Below, in pieces: positions 31,394 to 39,991 of a stretch of 45,011 nucleotides of DNA. The notes under the pieces were generated by a model. That model worked only from the letters and a program-made list of their open reading frames with translations. It made no database searches and was not told where the DNA came from. Positions within the stretch are counted from its first letter, which is position 1. Every line of letters starts with the position of its first letter. Source of the DNA: Chlamydiota bacterium (GTDB lineage Bacteria > Chlamydiota > Chlamydiia > Chlamydiales > Rhabdochlamydiaceae); the NCBI GenBank assembly GCA_013288895.1, contig JABDAY010000012.1, positions 1 to 45,011 on the forward strand, written 5' to 3'. Position numbers and translations under genes: made by a program.

Positions 31394-32368
31394 ATGCTAA
31401 AAAGACCAAGAAGGAACCGGAAAAGCTGCGCAATAAGAAATCTTTGTCAAGAAACTACTTTATTGCCGCAGGATCTAGTCGTCCCTTTTTTCGTAGTTGA
31501 AGGAACGAATCAAAAACAAGAAATTTCCTCTCTGCCTGGGATCTATCGATTATCTACCGACCTCATCGTCAAACAAGCTGAAGAGCTTCATCGAAAAGGG
31601 ATTCAAGCGATCAATATTTTTCCATTTAACCCCAAAGAAAAAAAAGATCTCTTCGCAAAAGAGGCTCTCAATGAAAAAGGGGTGATCCCCGAAGCTCTGA
31701 CCATTTTAAAAAAAGAGTTGCCCTCTCTTTGTGTCATCACCGATATTGCGCTTGACCCCTACACAATTCATGGACATGACGGAATAGCAAACGACAAGCA
31801 AGAAATCCTGAACGACGAGACTCTAGAAATCTTATCCAAAATGTCCCTCCTTCATGCCGCCTTCGGCGCCGATATTGTCTCTCCAAGCGACATGATGGAC
31901 GGGAGGGTAGGGGCGATCCGAAAATCCTTAGATGCCCATGGCCACACAAACGTCAATATCCTTTCCTACACGGCAAAATACGCCTCCTCCCTCTACAGCC
32001 CCTTTCGTGAAGCTCTCGGATCCTCACTCGCTTTTGGCGATAAAAAAACTTACCAACTTAACCCAGCAAACATCCGTGAAGCTCTATTAGAAGCTTTATT
32101 AGATGTAGAAGAAGGGGCCGATATGTTGATGGTTAAGCCCGCCCTATTCTATCTCGATGTGATCGCCAAAATGAAAGAGCAGTTCCACATCCCGATTTGC
32201 GCTTACCATGTGAGCGGCGAATATGCAATGGTGATGGCAGCACAAGAAAAAGGGTATCTCGATGCGCAAAAAGTTTTTTATGAAGCCCTTTTATCGATCA
32301 AAAGGGCCGGAGCCGACTTCATCTTCACTTACGCTGCACCACAAGTTCTAGAACTTCTTCAGGAGTGA
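31394..32368 (+). CDS. hemB: delta-aminolevulinic acid dehydratase (porphobilinogen synthase)
   Basis: 324 aa, joins two 5-aminolevulinate molecules to porphobilinogen in heme synthesis. Substrate-binding lysines are Lys195 (SYTAKYAS) and Lys248 (LMVKPALF). The metal site DIALDPYTIHGHDG (117-130) has Ala/Asp where zinc enzymes have Cys, so this is the magnesium/potassium type rather than the zinc type. The N-terminal arm (LKRPRRNRKS) is typical. All conserved blocks (IVSPSDMMDGRVGAIR, YHVSGEYAM) are intact. Its 3' end overlaps the convergent GT9 half-gene by 44 bp. Promoter elements for hemB and the divergent thyX must share the 51-bp gap; a TTGACA lies at 31368-31373 but no matching -10 fits before the start. 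Confidence 0.96.
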   Translation: MLKRPRRNRKSCAIRNLCQETTLLPQDLVVPFFVVEGTNQKQEISSLPGIYRLSTDLIVKQAEELHRKGIQAINIFPFNPKEKKDLFAKEALNEKGVIPEALTILKKELPSLCVITDIALDPYTIHGHDGIANDKQEILNDETLEILSKMSLLHAAFGADIVSPSDMMDGRVGAIRKSLDAHGHTNVNILSYTAKYASSLYSPFREALGSSLAFGDKKTYQLNPANIREALLEALLDVEEGADMLMVKPALFYLDVIAKMKEQFHIPICAYHVSGEYAMVMAAQEKGYLDAQKVFYEALLSIKRAGADFIFTYAAPQVLELLQE

Positions 32369-32819
32369 TCTGCTTCAGACAAAGATTGTTTTTGCAAGGA
32401 GCGTAATTCTTTCCATCGTAACAGGGACGGCAAGGCAAATCTTTTCCACCCCAGATCACATGTATTTTTTCAGGAGGGGCCGTTCTCTCAAAAGGATTCG
32501 TAGGGCCAAACAGTGCAATTGTCTCACAATCAGCCAGCTTTGCCAAATGCATAGGACCACTATCATGAGTGATTAAAAGATCACACTCCTTATAAAAATC
32601 TATCAATTCAAGCAACTCTGTCTTCCCAATCAAATTCTCAAAGCCTGGAAAATATTCACTGCACCACCCATCCGTCTCCGCCCCCGTAATCACCACCCGA
32701 TAACCTCTCTCTCTGAGCAACACCCCAAGCCTCGCATAATGCCCAATCGGCCATCTACGGAGCGCGTCATCCCTCAACACATTTTTTGCCCCACCCGGCG
32801 CCAGCGCAATCTTTTTCAT
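32325..32819 (-). pseudogene. C-terminal half of a split GT9 glycosyltransferase
   Basis: 164 codons from the ATG at 32819 (a GTG five codons earlier is also open). The sequence starts exactly at the C-domain of a GT9 enzyme: KKIALAPGGAKNVL, RRWPIGHYARLGVLLRERGY and LLITHDSGPMHLAKLADC, then ALFGPTNPFERTAPP. The missing N-terminal domain is found on the same strand at 34670-35029, beyond about 1.84 kb of unrelated DNA. No stop or frameshift interrupts this half. It could be a dead fragment or one half of a protein assembled from two chains. GGGAG just before the ATG could serve as a ribosome site, although spacing is very short. Confidence 0.8.
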
Positions 32820-32892
32820 AGCTCCCACTTTCACAAAAAAAATAGATAATTAAAACAACTTAATCCAAAGTCGTATCAACCAGGAAAAATTT

Positions 32893-33166
32893 ATGTTCAG
32901 ATATTTATTCACAATTTTAACGTCTCTCTCTTTAGCTGCGAGTCAAGGCATTACTCGAGCTAGTGAGTACCAAAATAATTCTAACTTTCAATGGGAAGAG
33001 GCAATGAAAAGCCTGAAAAAATTCCGTTTTGAGGAAAATGATAAGGTCCTGGATGTTGGCTGTGGAAATGGAAAGATTACAGCAAGGGCACGAAACATTT
33101 CCCGATGGTTCGATTGACGTTCAGACTATTAAAATAGAAGTTATTGCATTTAGCCCGGAAAGCTAA
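32893..33166 (+). pseudogene. fragment of a secreted SAM methyltransferase, frameshifted
   Basis: The reading frame from 32893 has a signal peptide (FTILTSLSLAASQG) and then the SAM-binding motif I, DKVLDVGCGNGKIT. It then loses sense and stops at 33117. The alternative frame from about 33098 to the stop at 33166 reads FPDGSIDVQTIK, which resembles the next segment of such methyltransferases. A frameshift plus loss of the rest explains this. Methyltransferases with a signal peptide and this start are known to me from environmental chlamydiae. With under 90 codons and most of the fold missing, it cannot work. It lies at one end of the DNA that interrupts the GT9 gene. Confidence 0.65.
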
Positions 33167-33172
33167 TTTTTT

Positions 33173-33201
33173 TTGCCTATAAATCTATCTTCATATACAA
33201 T
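33173..33201 (+). promoter_or_regulatory. promoter for the gene at 33234
   Basis: TTGCCT (33173-33178) and TACAAT (33196-33201) are 17 bp apart. Transcription would start near 33208, ahead of the AAGGA site. Confidence 0.5.
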
Positions 33202-33233
33202 CTTCCAATTAAAAAGTTAATCCAAGGATATAT

Positions 33234-33638
33234 ATGACATCTGCAGCTCAACCACACACACACTCTCCATCATCATCTAGTTTTTCTGGACGTCGCCAAG
33301 AAGAAGAACAACATTGGAGCCTAGTTCATGCGGAGGAGACAGTAAACTTTGTAGCACTTACAGGCCAAACCGGTGCCTTTAACGCTCAGGAATTACAACA
33401 AACATTCGTCTATTATCAGCAGCATCCTGATGGGACCAGGAGCGCTTGCACAGCTGAAAGAGTTAGCGAATTATTAGCTAGAAATGATGACCAACTCGCT
33501 AAGAAAGATCACCAAATTGCAAGATTATCATATGATTTAAATAGAATGGAAATCGACTTAAGATGGAGTAAATTCTGCTCAACACCTAAAAAAAACAGCC
33601 TTTTTCATAAGGTGGGTCGTTCATACTGCTGTTCATAG
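33234..33638 (+). CDS. orphan protein with coiled-coil segment, 134 aa
   Basis: Not recognised. The first 20 residues are Ser/His/Pro-rich (QPHTHSPSSSSFSG) and probably disordered, the composition often seen in type III secretion signals. Residues about 75-108 (AERVSELLARNDDQLAKKD and onward) look helical and coiled-coil prone. The C-terminus is basic with a few cysteines. A recognisable promoter (33173-33201) and an AAGGAT ribosome site precede the ATG. It lies within the DNA that splits the GT9 gene, next to other orphans, which suggests a lineage-specific accessory gene. An effector is a reasonable guess on composition only. Confidence 0.55.
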   Translation: MTSAAQPHTHSPSSSSFSGRRQEEEQHWSLVHAEETVNFVALTGQTGAFNAQELQQTFVYYQQHPDGTRSACTAERVSELLARNDDQLAKKDHQIARLSYDLNRMEIDLRWSKFCSTPKKNSLFHKVGRSYCCS

Positions 33639-33683
33639 CGTATAGATAAGATTAATAGGCAGCTACATTTAGTGTTTTTGTAA

Positions 33684-34100
33684 TTACCGCCCGCTTGCCT
33701 GTTTATGATGAGGATGTGCTTGTTTAGCCTCATCAATTTTATCATGCAAAAAATTATAATTACGAAGCTCTACTCGATATCTTGAAAGTAGCCTAACGGA
33801 AGTGACAATTAAAGAAATCATAGCAATCCCCGAACCACAAGCAATCAAGGGAATCCACGCTTCTTTTCGTAAAAGAGCTTGAGTTATGTGAGGCGCCCCA
33901 GCTGCACAAGCAATACCAAGACCAATGGCTATCGCAGCAATAATTGATAAGAATAGAAGTATATAGCCTGCGCAACGATTTTTGGGGTCTGGGGGGTTTA
34001 GATCTTTTAAAAATTGTGCAGTTTGGGCGTTACATATGGGACAATTACCTGCTATCGTAGTATATTGCTTTGGGTGCGAAGACGATGGAACGCCAGTCAT
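33684..34100 (-). CDS. small double-hydrophobic membrane protein (Inc-like)
   Basis: 138 aa. Residues about 46-69 (ILLFLSIIAAIAIGLGIACA) and 82-101 (WIPLIACGSGIAMISLIVTS) are two strong membrane segments with a short connection, the arrangement of chlamydial inclusion membrane proteins. The N-terminal part contains CPIC-N-A, one half of a possible metal or disulfide site. The C-terminal tail is basic and His-rich. A GAGGAG ribosome site and a good promoter (34128-34157) lie upstream. No sequence family is recognised, and secretion to an inclusion membrane is inferred only from the hydrophobic pattern. It converges on the orphan gene at 33234-33638. Confidence 0.6.
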   Translation of the reverse strand: MTGVPSSSHPKQYTTIAGNCPICNAQTAQFLKDLNPPDPKNRCAGYILLFLSIIAAIAIGLGIACAAGAPHITQALLRKEAWIPLIACGSGIAMISLIVTSVRLLSRYRVELRNYNFLHDKIDEAKQAHPHHKQASGR

Positions 34101-34127
34101 TGTTTTTCTCCTCTAAGACTAGTAAAT

Positions 34128-34157
34128 AGTATAATTGCTTTTCTGCATTAATTTCAA
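34128..34157 (-). promoter_or_regulatory. promoter for the leftward gene at 34100
   Basis: Reverse strand: TTGAAA (34152-34157) and TATACT (34128-34133), 18 bp apart. The 246-bp gap from 34101 to 34346 is very AT-rich and holds this and a divergent promoter, nothing else seen. Confidence 0.55.
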
Positions 34158-34245
34158 CATTTAGATATTAAAATATAGTTTAGCTCTATTTTATAATAAA
34201 AAATATTTTAATTTTGATACAATCATAGTAATAAATATTTTAATA

Positions 34246-34272
34246 TTGACTTATAACACCAATTTTTATAAA
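34246..34272 (+). promoter_or_regulatory. promoter for the gene at 34347
   Basis: TTGACT (34246-34251) with TATAAA (34267-34272) at 15 bp, or TAAATT (34269-34274) at 17 bp. This would give a leader of about 65 nt. Confidence 0.45.
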
Positions 34273-34346
34273 TTGTTGTAATACAAATGCATTAACGGCA
34301 ATCGTTGCAGTAAAAAATGTAATTTAAAAAAAAGGAGAAAGATATT

Positions 34347-34673
34347 ATGGCAACTGTTCAAAATAATAATACGGGTGTAAATAAAGATCATCCGACGGTA
34401 AATCGAGGCGTAGCGGCATCCTATCTGGGATTAGATCGATGTGTAGATGTAATAAGAGACCATGGAGAATGTCTCCAGGCATGTTGCGTATTCACAAATC
34501 TTCTAGCAGCTTATTTCTGCTGTAAAGACGCAAGGGCGGTTTATATTCCACGTGGCTTCGGCGGAACCGTCTATGCTCCTAAACCTCGCGATCAAGTAAT
34601 GGGCCCTAAAGCCCTTCCTACGATAGAAATCAAAGGGCCCACTTTGATTCCTGCTAGTAGGATCATTCGCTAG
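34347..34673 (+). CDS. orphan protein, 108 aa, cysteine-containing centre
   Basis: Not recognised. The N-terminus is polar (TVQNNNTGVNKDHP). A central moderately hydrophobic segment with five cysteines (CLQACCVFTNLLAAYFCC) could be a short membrane-associated helix or a site for lipid attachment. The C-terminus is Pro/Gly-rich (PRGFGGTVYAPKPRD). An AAGGAG site lies nine bases before the ATG. Its stop codon overlaps that of the GT9 N-terminal half (34670-34672), so this gene sits exactly at the right-hand junction of the interrupting DNA. Confidence 0.55.
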   Translation: MATVQNNNTGVNKDHPTVNRGVAASYLGLDRCVDVIRDHGECLQACCVFTNLLAAYFCCKDARAVYIPRGFGGTVYAPKPRDQVMGPKALPTIEIKGPTLIPASRIIR

Positions 34674-35029
34674 AGCATATCTAACATAGCCAAATAAGCC
34701 TGAGCATGGTACTGCCCGGGCTTCGGCTTAAAAACCCTTTTCTCCCCTCGGATAAACAAAGGAATAAGGCGGTAACGCCAGTCTTTGTGGGCGATAATGA
34801 TGAGATCGAATTTTCTAAAGCCTAACTTCCTCCATATTTTAAATAGTTCCCAAATATTCCCCTTCAACAACTTTTTCTCATCTACCTCGATCACTTCATC
34901 AGCTTTGATCAGAGGCCTTACAATCTTGCCACAAACACACGTCACCCTCCCCCCGCACGCTTTTATCATAGGAAGGGCCATCACCACATCCCCAATCGCC
35001 CCAATTTTTATGATTAAAGTGTTTTTCAT
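34670..35029 (-). pseudogene. N-terminal half of a split GT9 glycosyltransferase
   Basis: 119 codons from the ATG at 35029, fixed because it overlaps the stop of the YjbH-like gene as TGATG. The sequence is the first domain of a GT9 enzyme: TLIIKIGAIGDVVMALPMIK, then DEVIEVDEKKLLKGNIWELF, KFDLIIIAHKDWRYRLIPLF and HAQAYLAMLDML, where it stops. The second domain lies at 32325-32819. The stop codon is formed at the junction with the interrupting DNA. The half-gene is otherwise undamaged and still coupled to the upstream gene, so it is probably translated. Whether the two halves could reassemble is unknown; a linker of perhaps 25-45 residues is missing. Confidence 0.8.
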
Positions 35030-37104
35030 CAGTGTCTTTCGTTGTAGATGGTGTTGTGCAGCTCTTTCCCAGTTAGTGCTTGCGCGCCCACATCGCGGAG
35101 CCAAGCAGACATGGCGTATCCGACATAATTACGGCTGCTTTGTCTTAAGAAAATGTCGAGGGGGATAAGAAAAACAAATCCTTTATCCTGATATCTGCTC
35201 CCATTGACAATATCATGCGCGCTTGTCCAGGTGTACCACAAAGAAAATCTAAGACCGCTAGAAAAATAACGGGTCACTTCAATCCTGGCTCCCTTATCCT
35301 TTGCAAGAAATTGTCCAATGCTCAACTTAAAATCTAAGCTAAGGGGCGCATACTCATAATAAAGATCGAGAAAATATTGTATTCCAATAAAATGGACAAA
35401 CTCCGCTTCATCATGTTCCACTTTACGGACTTTTTTTGTGAATGCGATCCCATGATACCGCCTTTTGAGCACACAGGCAAAATCCGCGCCAATCGCGAAG
35501 TTCGAACCAACAGGGTAATACAAAAGTTCCACAGCTCCCCCTCCATATGCCGGCTCAAAATACCCGCCTGCAAATCGGGTGAACCATCCCTTTGAAAGAG
35601 CGAAGCTTTTTTGCAAATACATCTGCTGAACAGAAAACGTGTTGGATTGATAATACTTGATCGAATCAGAGCGCACGTTGTCAATTTTCGAGGGGTTTAG
35701 TCTGTCTTGAGCACTCAGGTCTTGTGTACTTGCAGAGATCGAATAGCCGAGCTGAAATTTATAATATATTTCATCGAACAGATACCCTTCAGGAGAAGCT
35801 AACACACCGACATCATATTTGACTTTCCCTTTTGCTCCCCCAAAGAAAGTGATCAAATAGGGACGGGCAGTAAACGTCCAAACCTCTTTGCTCCTTTTAA
35901 AAAGCAGCTGCGCATCGTAAAGACCGGGAAAGCAACACGCCTCTTTCATAGGGGAAAGAGTTTCCAGCTCAACTTGAGTGCGGCAAAGATCTTCCGTCCG
36001 AAACGTATAAGATTGGGAGGGGATCCCATCGGCTTCGATCACAACTGTCGTGGAGCAAATATTACATGGAGTCAGGGCTGAAAGTACCTGTTCAATCCTC
36101 TCTCTGACCACAGCTTCTTCTCTGTAGCGGTTGTTAATGATCTTTAACCAGAGTTCTCCCTCATTCAAAGTCACCCGGTATAAATCCAGGCCTTGTTCCC
36201 CAAAAGCATAGGCAAGCTCTTGTGCAAAGTCACACTCTGGTCTGCAAACACCCAAAGACTCCCTATCAATGGGCGATACATAACTTCCTGCATCATCAGT
36301 TTTGGGGAATAATCCTTCCGTTGAACCAAGTGGATAGCGGATGGAGCCTGTGGCAGCGATTTTTTCTCCCCGCACGCTATTGACTGTAAGCTGTAGTGTG
36401 TCGCCAAGAACATAGGAGATGCCGCCGTTGACACGACTTTTAATATTTCGGCCACGAGGATGCTCATGAATATGATGTTTGTAATTAATCGCGTCATATT
36501 CAGCGATTAAAGAAATGTCTTTTAATATAGGGATGCAACTTTGCCGAAAAGGGGTCCAGGCGAGCCCTCCAAATAAACCATCGATTCTTTTTCTTCCCCA
36601 CCCCAAACTGCATTCAAAATTATATTCCCTCCATTGCTGGGTGGCAACGATGTACTGTGCATTAAATCTTTTAGATCCAAAAAAATCATCAGCCCCGACA
36701 GCAAATGAAGGAAGAGAAGGAAACCCATCTGTCGGGAGTAAAAATGAAACTTTTATGTTCCCCACCCTGTCCGCATCATCGCCAAAACCCTCTTTGCCAA
36801 ACGTTCCTTCTAATATTCCTCTATATACTCTATAATTTGCTGCAAGTTCTATATGATCAAAGGGTTGGAAGTTAGCCGCGTAGATATTATAGGGGGGTAC
36901 GACACCTCCGCCGAAAGCGATAGTCCCGCATGGCATCATTCTGGCGGATGGCATATTCAAGTACCCCCCCACAAATGAGGCATTATAAAAAAAGGGAAGA
37001 CGATCATTAATTTCTTTATCGACCTGGCTCACAACTTCCAAATCATCGAAAATAGAAGCGAAAAGCCTTCCCACAAGACCTAAAAGTAACAGGACTTTTT
37101 TCAT
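35029..37104 (-). CDS. YjbH-like outer membrane protein
   Basis: 691 aa from the ATG at 37104, which has GAGGGG before it; an open frame extends to 37128. A signal peptide (VLLLLGLVGRLFAS) precedes the mature protein. GGYLNMPSARMMPCGTIAFG is the typical opening of the YjbH family, beta-barrel proteins linked to exopolysaccharide production in enterobacteria. The rest has many aromatic, beta-strand-like segments (FECSLGWGRKR, GLRFSLWYTW). It ends with a short helical part rather than the terminal Phe of many barrels. It would serve glycan export or a similar envelope job. It is divergent from greA and followed immediately by the GT9 half-gene, consistent with an original yjbH-GT9 operon. Confidence 0.8.
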   Translation of the reverse strand: MKKVLLLLGLVGRLFASIFDDLEVVSQVDKEINDRLPFFYNASFVGGYLNMPSARMMPCGTIAFGGGVVPPYNIYAANFQPFDHIELAANYRVYRGILEGTFGKEGFGDDADRVGNIKVSFLLPTDGFPSLPSFAVGADDFFGSKRFNAQYIVATQQWREYNFECSLGWGRKRIDGLFGGLAWTPFRQSCIPILKDISLIAEYDAINYKHHIHEHPRGRNIKSRVNGGISYVLGDTLQLTVNSVRGEKIAATGSIRYPLGSTEGLFPKTDDAGSYVSPIDRESLGVCRPECDFAQELAYAFGEQGLDLYRVTLNEGELWLKIINNRYREEAVVRERIEQVLSALTPCNICSTTVVIEADGIPSQSYTFRTEDLCRTQVELETLSPMKEACCFPGLYDAQLLFKRSKEVWTFTARPYLITFFGGAKGKVKYDVGVLASPEGYLFDEIYYKFQLGYSISASTQDLSAQDRLNPSKIDNVRSDSIKYYQSNTFSVQQMYLQKSFALSKGWFTRFAGGYFEPAYGGGAVELLYYPVGSNFAIGADFACVLKRRYHGIAFTKKVRKVEHDEAEFVHFIGIQYFLDLYYEYAPLSLDFKLSIGQFLAKDKGARIEVTRYFSSGLRFSLWYTWTSAHDIVNGSRYQDKGFVFLIPLDIFLRQSSRNYVGYAMSAWLRDVGAQALTGKELHNTIYNERH

Positions 37105-37228
37105 ATATAATCCCCTCAAGATAGCCAAGGGGAGAAATTAAAGTAAGATATAATTGAACAAATATAGGGATCTTTCTATACTGCTTCTAAAGAAGGTGTT
37201 TTTCATGCTGTTAAATCAAGGAATAGAA

Positions 37229-39385
37229 ATGAGCTATCTAAAAGAATTTCAGACGCAAATCGCAAATCATAATTTAACCTCTATCCTCAAGCTATGGGAG
37301 GAGTACTGCTCAGGCGACGAACTAGATTGCGATGAGTTAATACAAATCCTCAAAGCTTTGAAGTATTCCGATATGGCAGAAAATTTTGGCCGCCATGTAG
37401 ACAGGATCCTTCCTCTGTGGACAGCTCTTGGCGACACTCCTGTTGCTTATGAGATACTCAGCCTCATCATCGATATCCAAACAGAAAACAACGAAATGTT
37501 TGCTGACTACGCTTATAATGCGCTCCATAAAAAATTTGGCAATGATCCTAATTTTAATGAAAGGATCCGTCTTGTTGGGTTAAGATCTAGAGATAAATTC
37601 CAAGGGGCCATCGGAAACTACGAACTTTTAGCCCATATGCAAAAGGGAAATTACGTCTTTCATATTGGAGGATGGGGTGTTGGCGAAATTGTAGACGTCT
37701 CTCCAATAAGAGAACAAGTTAGCGTCGAATTTGATTACGTACCAGGGAGAAAAGACCTCTCCTTTAGCAATGCTTTTAAAACACTTCTCCCCATTCCAGA
37801 AGATCACTTCTTAGCAATGCGCTTTGGAACGCCTGATGTTTTAGAACAAAAAGCGAAAGAAAATCCTGCAGAAATGATACGCATTTTACTACGCGACCTC
37901 GGCCCAAAAACGGCCAGCGAGATCAAAGATGAACTTTGCGAACTGGTCATCCCTGCAAGTGAATGGCAAAAATGGTGGCAGAGTGCGCGCGCAAAAGTGA
38001 AAAAAGACACGATGATCCAATCGCCTGTTGATATTAAAGATCCCTTTATCCTCCTTCGTCAAGAAATGAGACACGAAGATAAGTTACAAAAAGCGCTGGA
38101 AGGAAAACCTGATGCCAATACTCTTATCCAAATGGTTTATTCTTTCTTTAAAGATTTTTCTGACACTCTAAAAGACCCTACCTTTAAAGCCCTTCTACAA
38201 GATAAACTTAAAGAGGCTCTTTCTTATCAGGAGATCTCCGATGCACAAGAACTTCAGATCCATTTCTTCTTAGAAGACTTAAGCAATGAATCTGAATATG
38301 CGCCTATCTTGGAACTTATCCGCCGTTTTAAAGATTTAGAATCGATCATCGATAATATTGAAATCCTCGCATTCAAAAAGCGCCTTCTCACCGAGATCAG
38401 AAAACATAAAAGCGATTGGCAGGAGTTTTTCCTCTCCATCTTCTTTAAAATGGACCAAGGAACACTACGCGATTACATTTTGAATGAACTTATAGCTGCA
38501 GGGCAGACAGACCAAATAAAAGCAAAACTTGAAACGCTCCTTGCTCAGCCAGGTCAGAATCCTGAAGCCTACATATGGTATTTCCAAAAAGTCATGTCGC
38601 AAGACTCCCTTCCATTTGCCGATCAGGCGGGTAGAATACGCTTCTTTGAGGGATTTTTAATCCTTCTTAGCCGCGTGGAAGAGAATCCTGACCAAAGAGA
38701 TCTCGTTAAAAAGATCCACGCGATCCTTTCTGCCGGTAGATATGCTATTGTCCGCCAAATCATGCAAAAAGCGAGCATCCAAGAGGTGCAAGAGTTCTTG
38801 CTTTTAGCTACAAAGTGCCATTCTCTCAGTGATCACGATATCAAAATTTTACATTCCCTTGGAGAAGTGGTCCATCCATCACTTGCCAAATTGCAAAAAA
38901 ACAAACATAAAGATTCTCTAGAAACCGAAGTGATTTGGACGACCAAAGAAGGGTTTCAAAAGCTGCAAGACAGAATCCAACAAATTGGAACTGTTGAAAC
39001 AGTGGAAAATGCCAAAGAAATCGAAATTGCAAGATCTCATGGCGACCTTAGAGAAAATGCTGAGTTCAAATCGGCTTTAGAAAAAAGAGATCGCCTCCAA
39101 GGGGAGCTCAAGTTTCTATCTGACCAGCTAAATAAGTGCAGAATATTATCAAAAGAAGATATCCCTTCTGATGAAGTGGGCGTTGGATCTATTGTTGAGT
39201 GCAAAAATCAAAAAGGGCAAAAAGTCACTTATACGCTCCTAGGCCCCTGGGATGCAGACACTGAAAAAAATATCCTTTCTTTCCAATCCAAACTAGCGCA
39301 GACGATGAAAGGAAAAGCCGTTGGTGAAAAATTTCAGTTCCAAGGCGAAGAATACACTATTGCAAGCATTAAAAGTTTTCTGTAA
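37229..39385 (+). CDS. greA: transcription elongation factor GreA with long N-terminal extension
   Basis: 718 aa from the ATG at 37229, chosen for the AGGA site and the MSYLKEFQ start; two in-frame ATGs upstream are unlikely. Only the last 150 or so residues are GreA proper. The coiled-coil finger is TKEGFQKLQDRIQQIG through GDLRENAEFKSALEKRDR, with the acidic D-x-x-ENAE tip that stimulates RNA cleavage by stalled polymerase. The FKBP-like C-domain follows (VGSIVECKNQKGQKVTY). The N-terminal 560 residues are helical, with a KOW/Tudor-like patch (VFHIGGWGVGEIVDVSP). Chlamydial GreA is known for this length (about 715 aa). It starts an operon with rdgB and the NYN nuclease gene. Confidence 0.95.
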   Translation: MSYLKEFQTQIANHNLTSILKLWEEYCSGDELDCDELIQILKALKYSDMAENFGRHVDRILPLWTALGDTPVAYEILSLIIDIQTENNEMFADYAYNALHKKFGNDPNFNERIRLVGLRSRDKFQGAIGNYELLAHMQKGNYVFHIGGWGVGEIVDVSPIREQVSVEFDYVPGRKDLSFSNAFKTLLPIPEDHFLAMRFGTPDVLEQKAKENPAEMIRILLRDLGPKTASEIKDELCELVIPASEWQKWWQSARAKVKKDTMIQSPVDIKDPFILLRQEMRHEDKLQKALEGKPDANTLIQMVYSFFKDFSDTLKDPTFKALLQDKLKEALSYQEISDAQELQIHFFLEDLSNESEYAPILELIRRFKDLESIIDNIEILAFKKRLLTEIRKHKSDWQEFFLSIFFKMDQGTLRDYILNELIAAGQTDQIKAKLETLLAQPGQNPEAYIWYFQKVMSQDSLPFADQAGRIRFFEGFLILLSRVEENPDQRDLVKKIHAILSAGRYAIVRQIMQKASIQEVQEFLLLATKCHSLSDHDIKILHSLGEVVHPSLAKLQKNKHKDSLETEVIWTTKEGFQKLQDRIQQIGTVETVENAKEIEIARSHGDLRENAEFKSALEKRDRLQGELKFLSDQLNKCRILSKEDIPSDEVGVGSIVECKNQKGQKVTYTLLGPWDADTEKNILSFQSKLAQTMKGKAVGEKFQFQGEEYTIASIKSFL

Positions 39386-39396
39386 TCTATATTTTG

Positions 39397-39990
39397 ATGG
39401 AACTTGTAATAGCTAGCACAAACATGCATAAGATCAGAGAATTCCGTTCAATGTTGAAGGGAGTTCCTGGATTAGACCTCTTGTCCCTCTTGGATTTTCC
39501 CGATTATGTCCAACCTCCAGAAGAGGGTTTGACATTTGAAGAAAATGCCATCCTAAAAGCTGTACATGCAGCCAAAACACTGGGTAAATGGGTGATCGCT
39601 GACGATTCTGGGCTAGTGGTTCCCGCGCTTCAAGGAAAGCCCGGCGTTTACTCCGCGAGGTACGCAGGGGAGAAAGCTACCGACAAAGAAAACCGAAAAA
39701 AGCTCCTTCAAGATATGGCGCGCCTTCCCGAAGAACAGAGAACTGCCTACTTCGAATGTGACATCGCGCTCGCTGCACCTGATGGGTTAAAAAAATGTGT
39801 CAAAGGAACATGCGAAGGGGCGATTGCTCTCGAAGAAAAGGGAGGAAAAGGCTTCGGCTATGATTCTCTTTTTATCAAACACGAATATGGAAAAACCTTT
39901 GGAGAGCTCGGCGAAGATATCAAAAACCGTGTCTCCCATCGCAAAAAAGCTGTTGACAAGCTTCTTCTTACATTAGAATGTATCAAGTAG
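39397..39990 (+). CDS. rdgB: XTP/dITP diphosphatase (HAM1/RdgB)
   Basis: 197 aa from the ATG at 39397; a TTG one codon upstream is also open. The protein hydrolyses non-canonical purine triphosphates (ITP, XTP) to keep them out of DNA. It opens with VIASTNMHKIREFRSML, then TFEENAILKAVHAAK, the active-site IADDSGLVVPALQGKPGVYS with ARYAG, and KGFGYDSLF, all diagnostic. The C-terminal KNRVSHRKKAVDKL block is also complete. The gene begins 11 bp after greA and ends one base before the next gene, so the three form an operon. Confidence 0.95.
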   Translation: MELVIASTNMHKIREFRSMLKGVPGLDLLSLLDFPDYVQPPEEGLTFEENAILKAVHAAKTLGKWVIADDSGLVVPALQGKPGVYSARYAGEKATDKENRKKLLQDMARLPEEQRTAYFECDIALAAPDGLKKCVKGTCEGAIALEEKGGKGFGYDSLFIKHEYGKTFGELGEDIKNRVSHRKKAVDKLLLTLECIK

Positions 39991-39991
39991 G

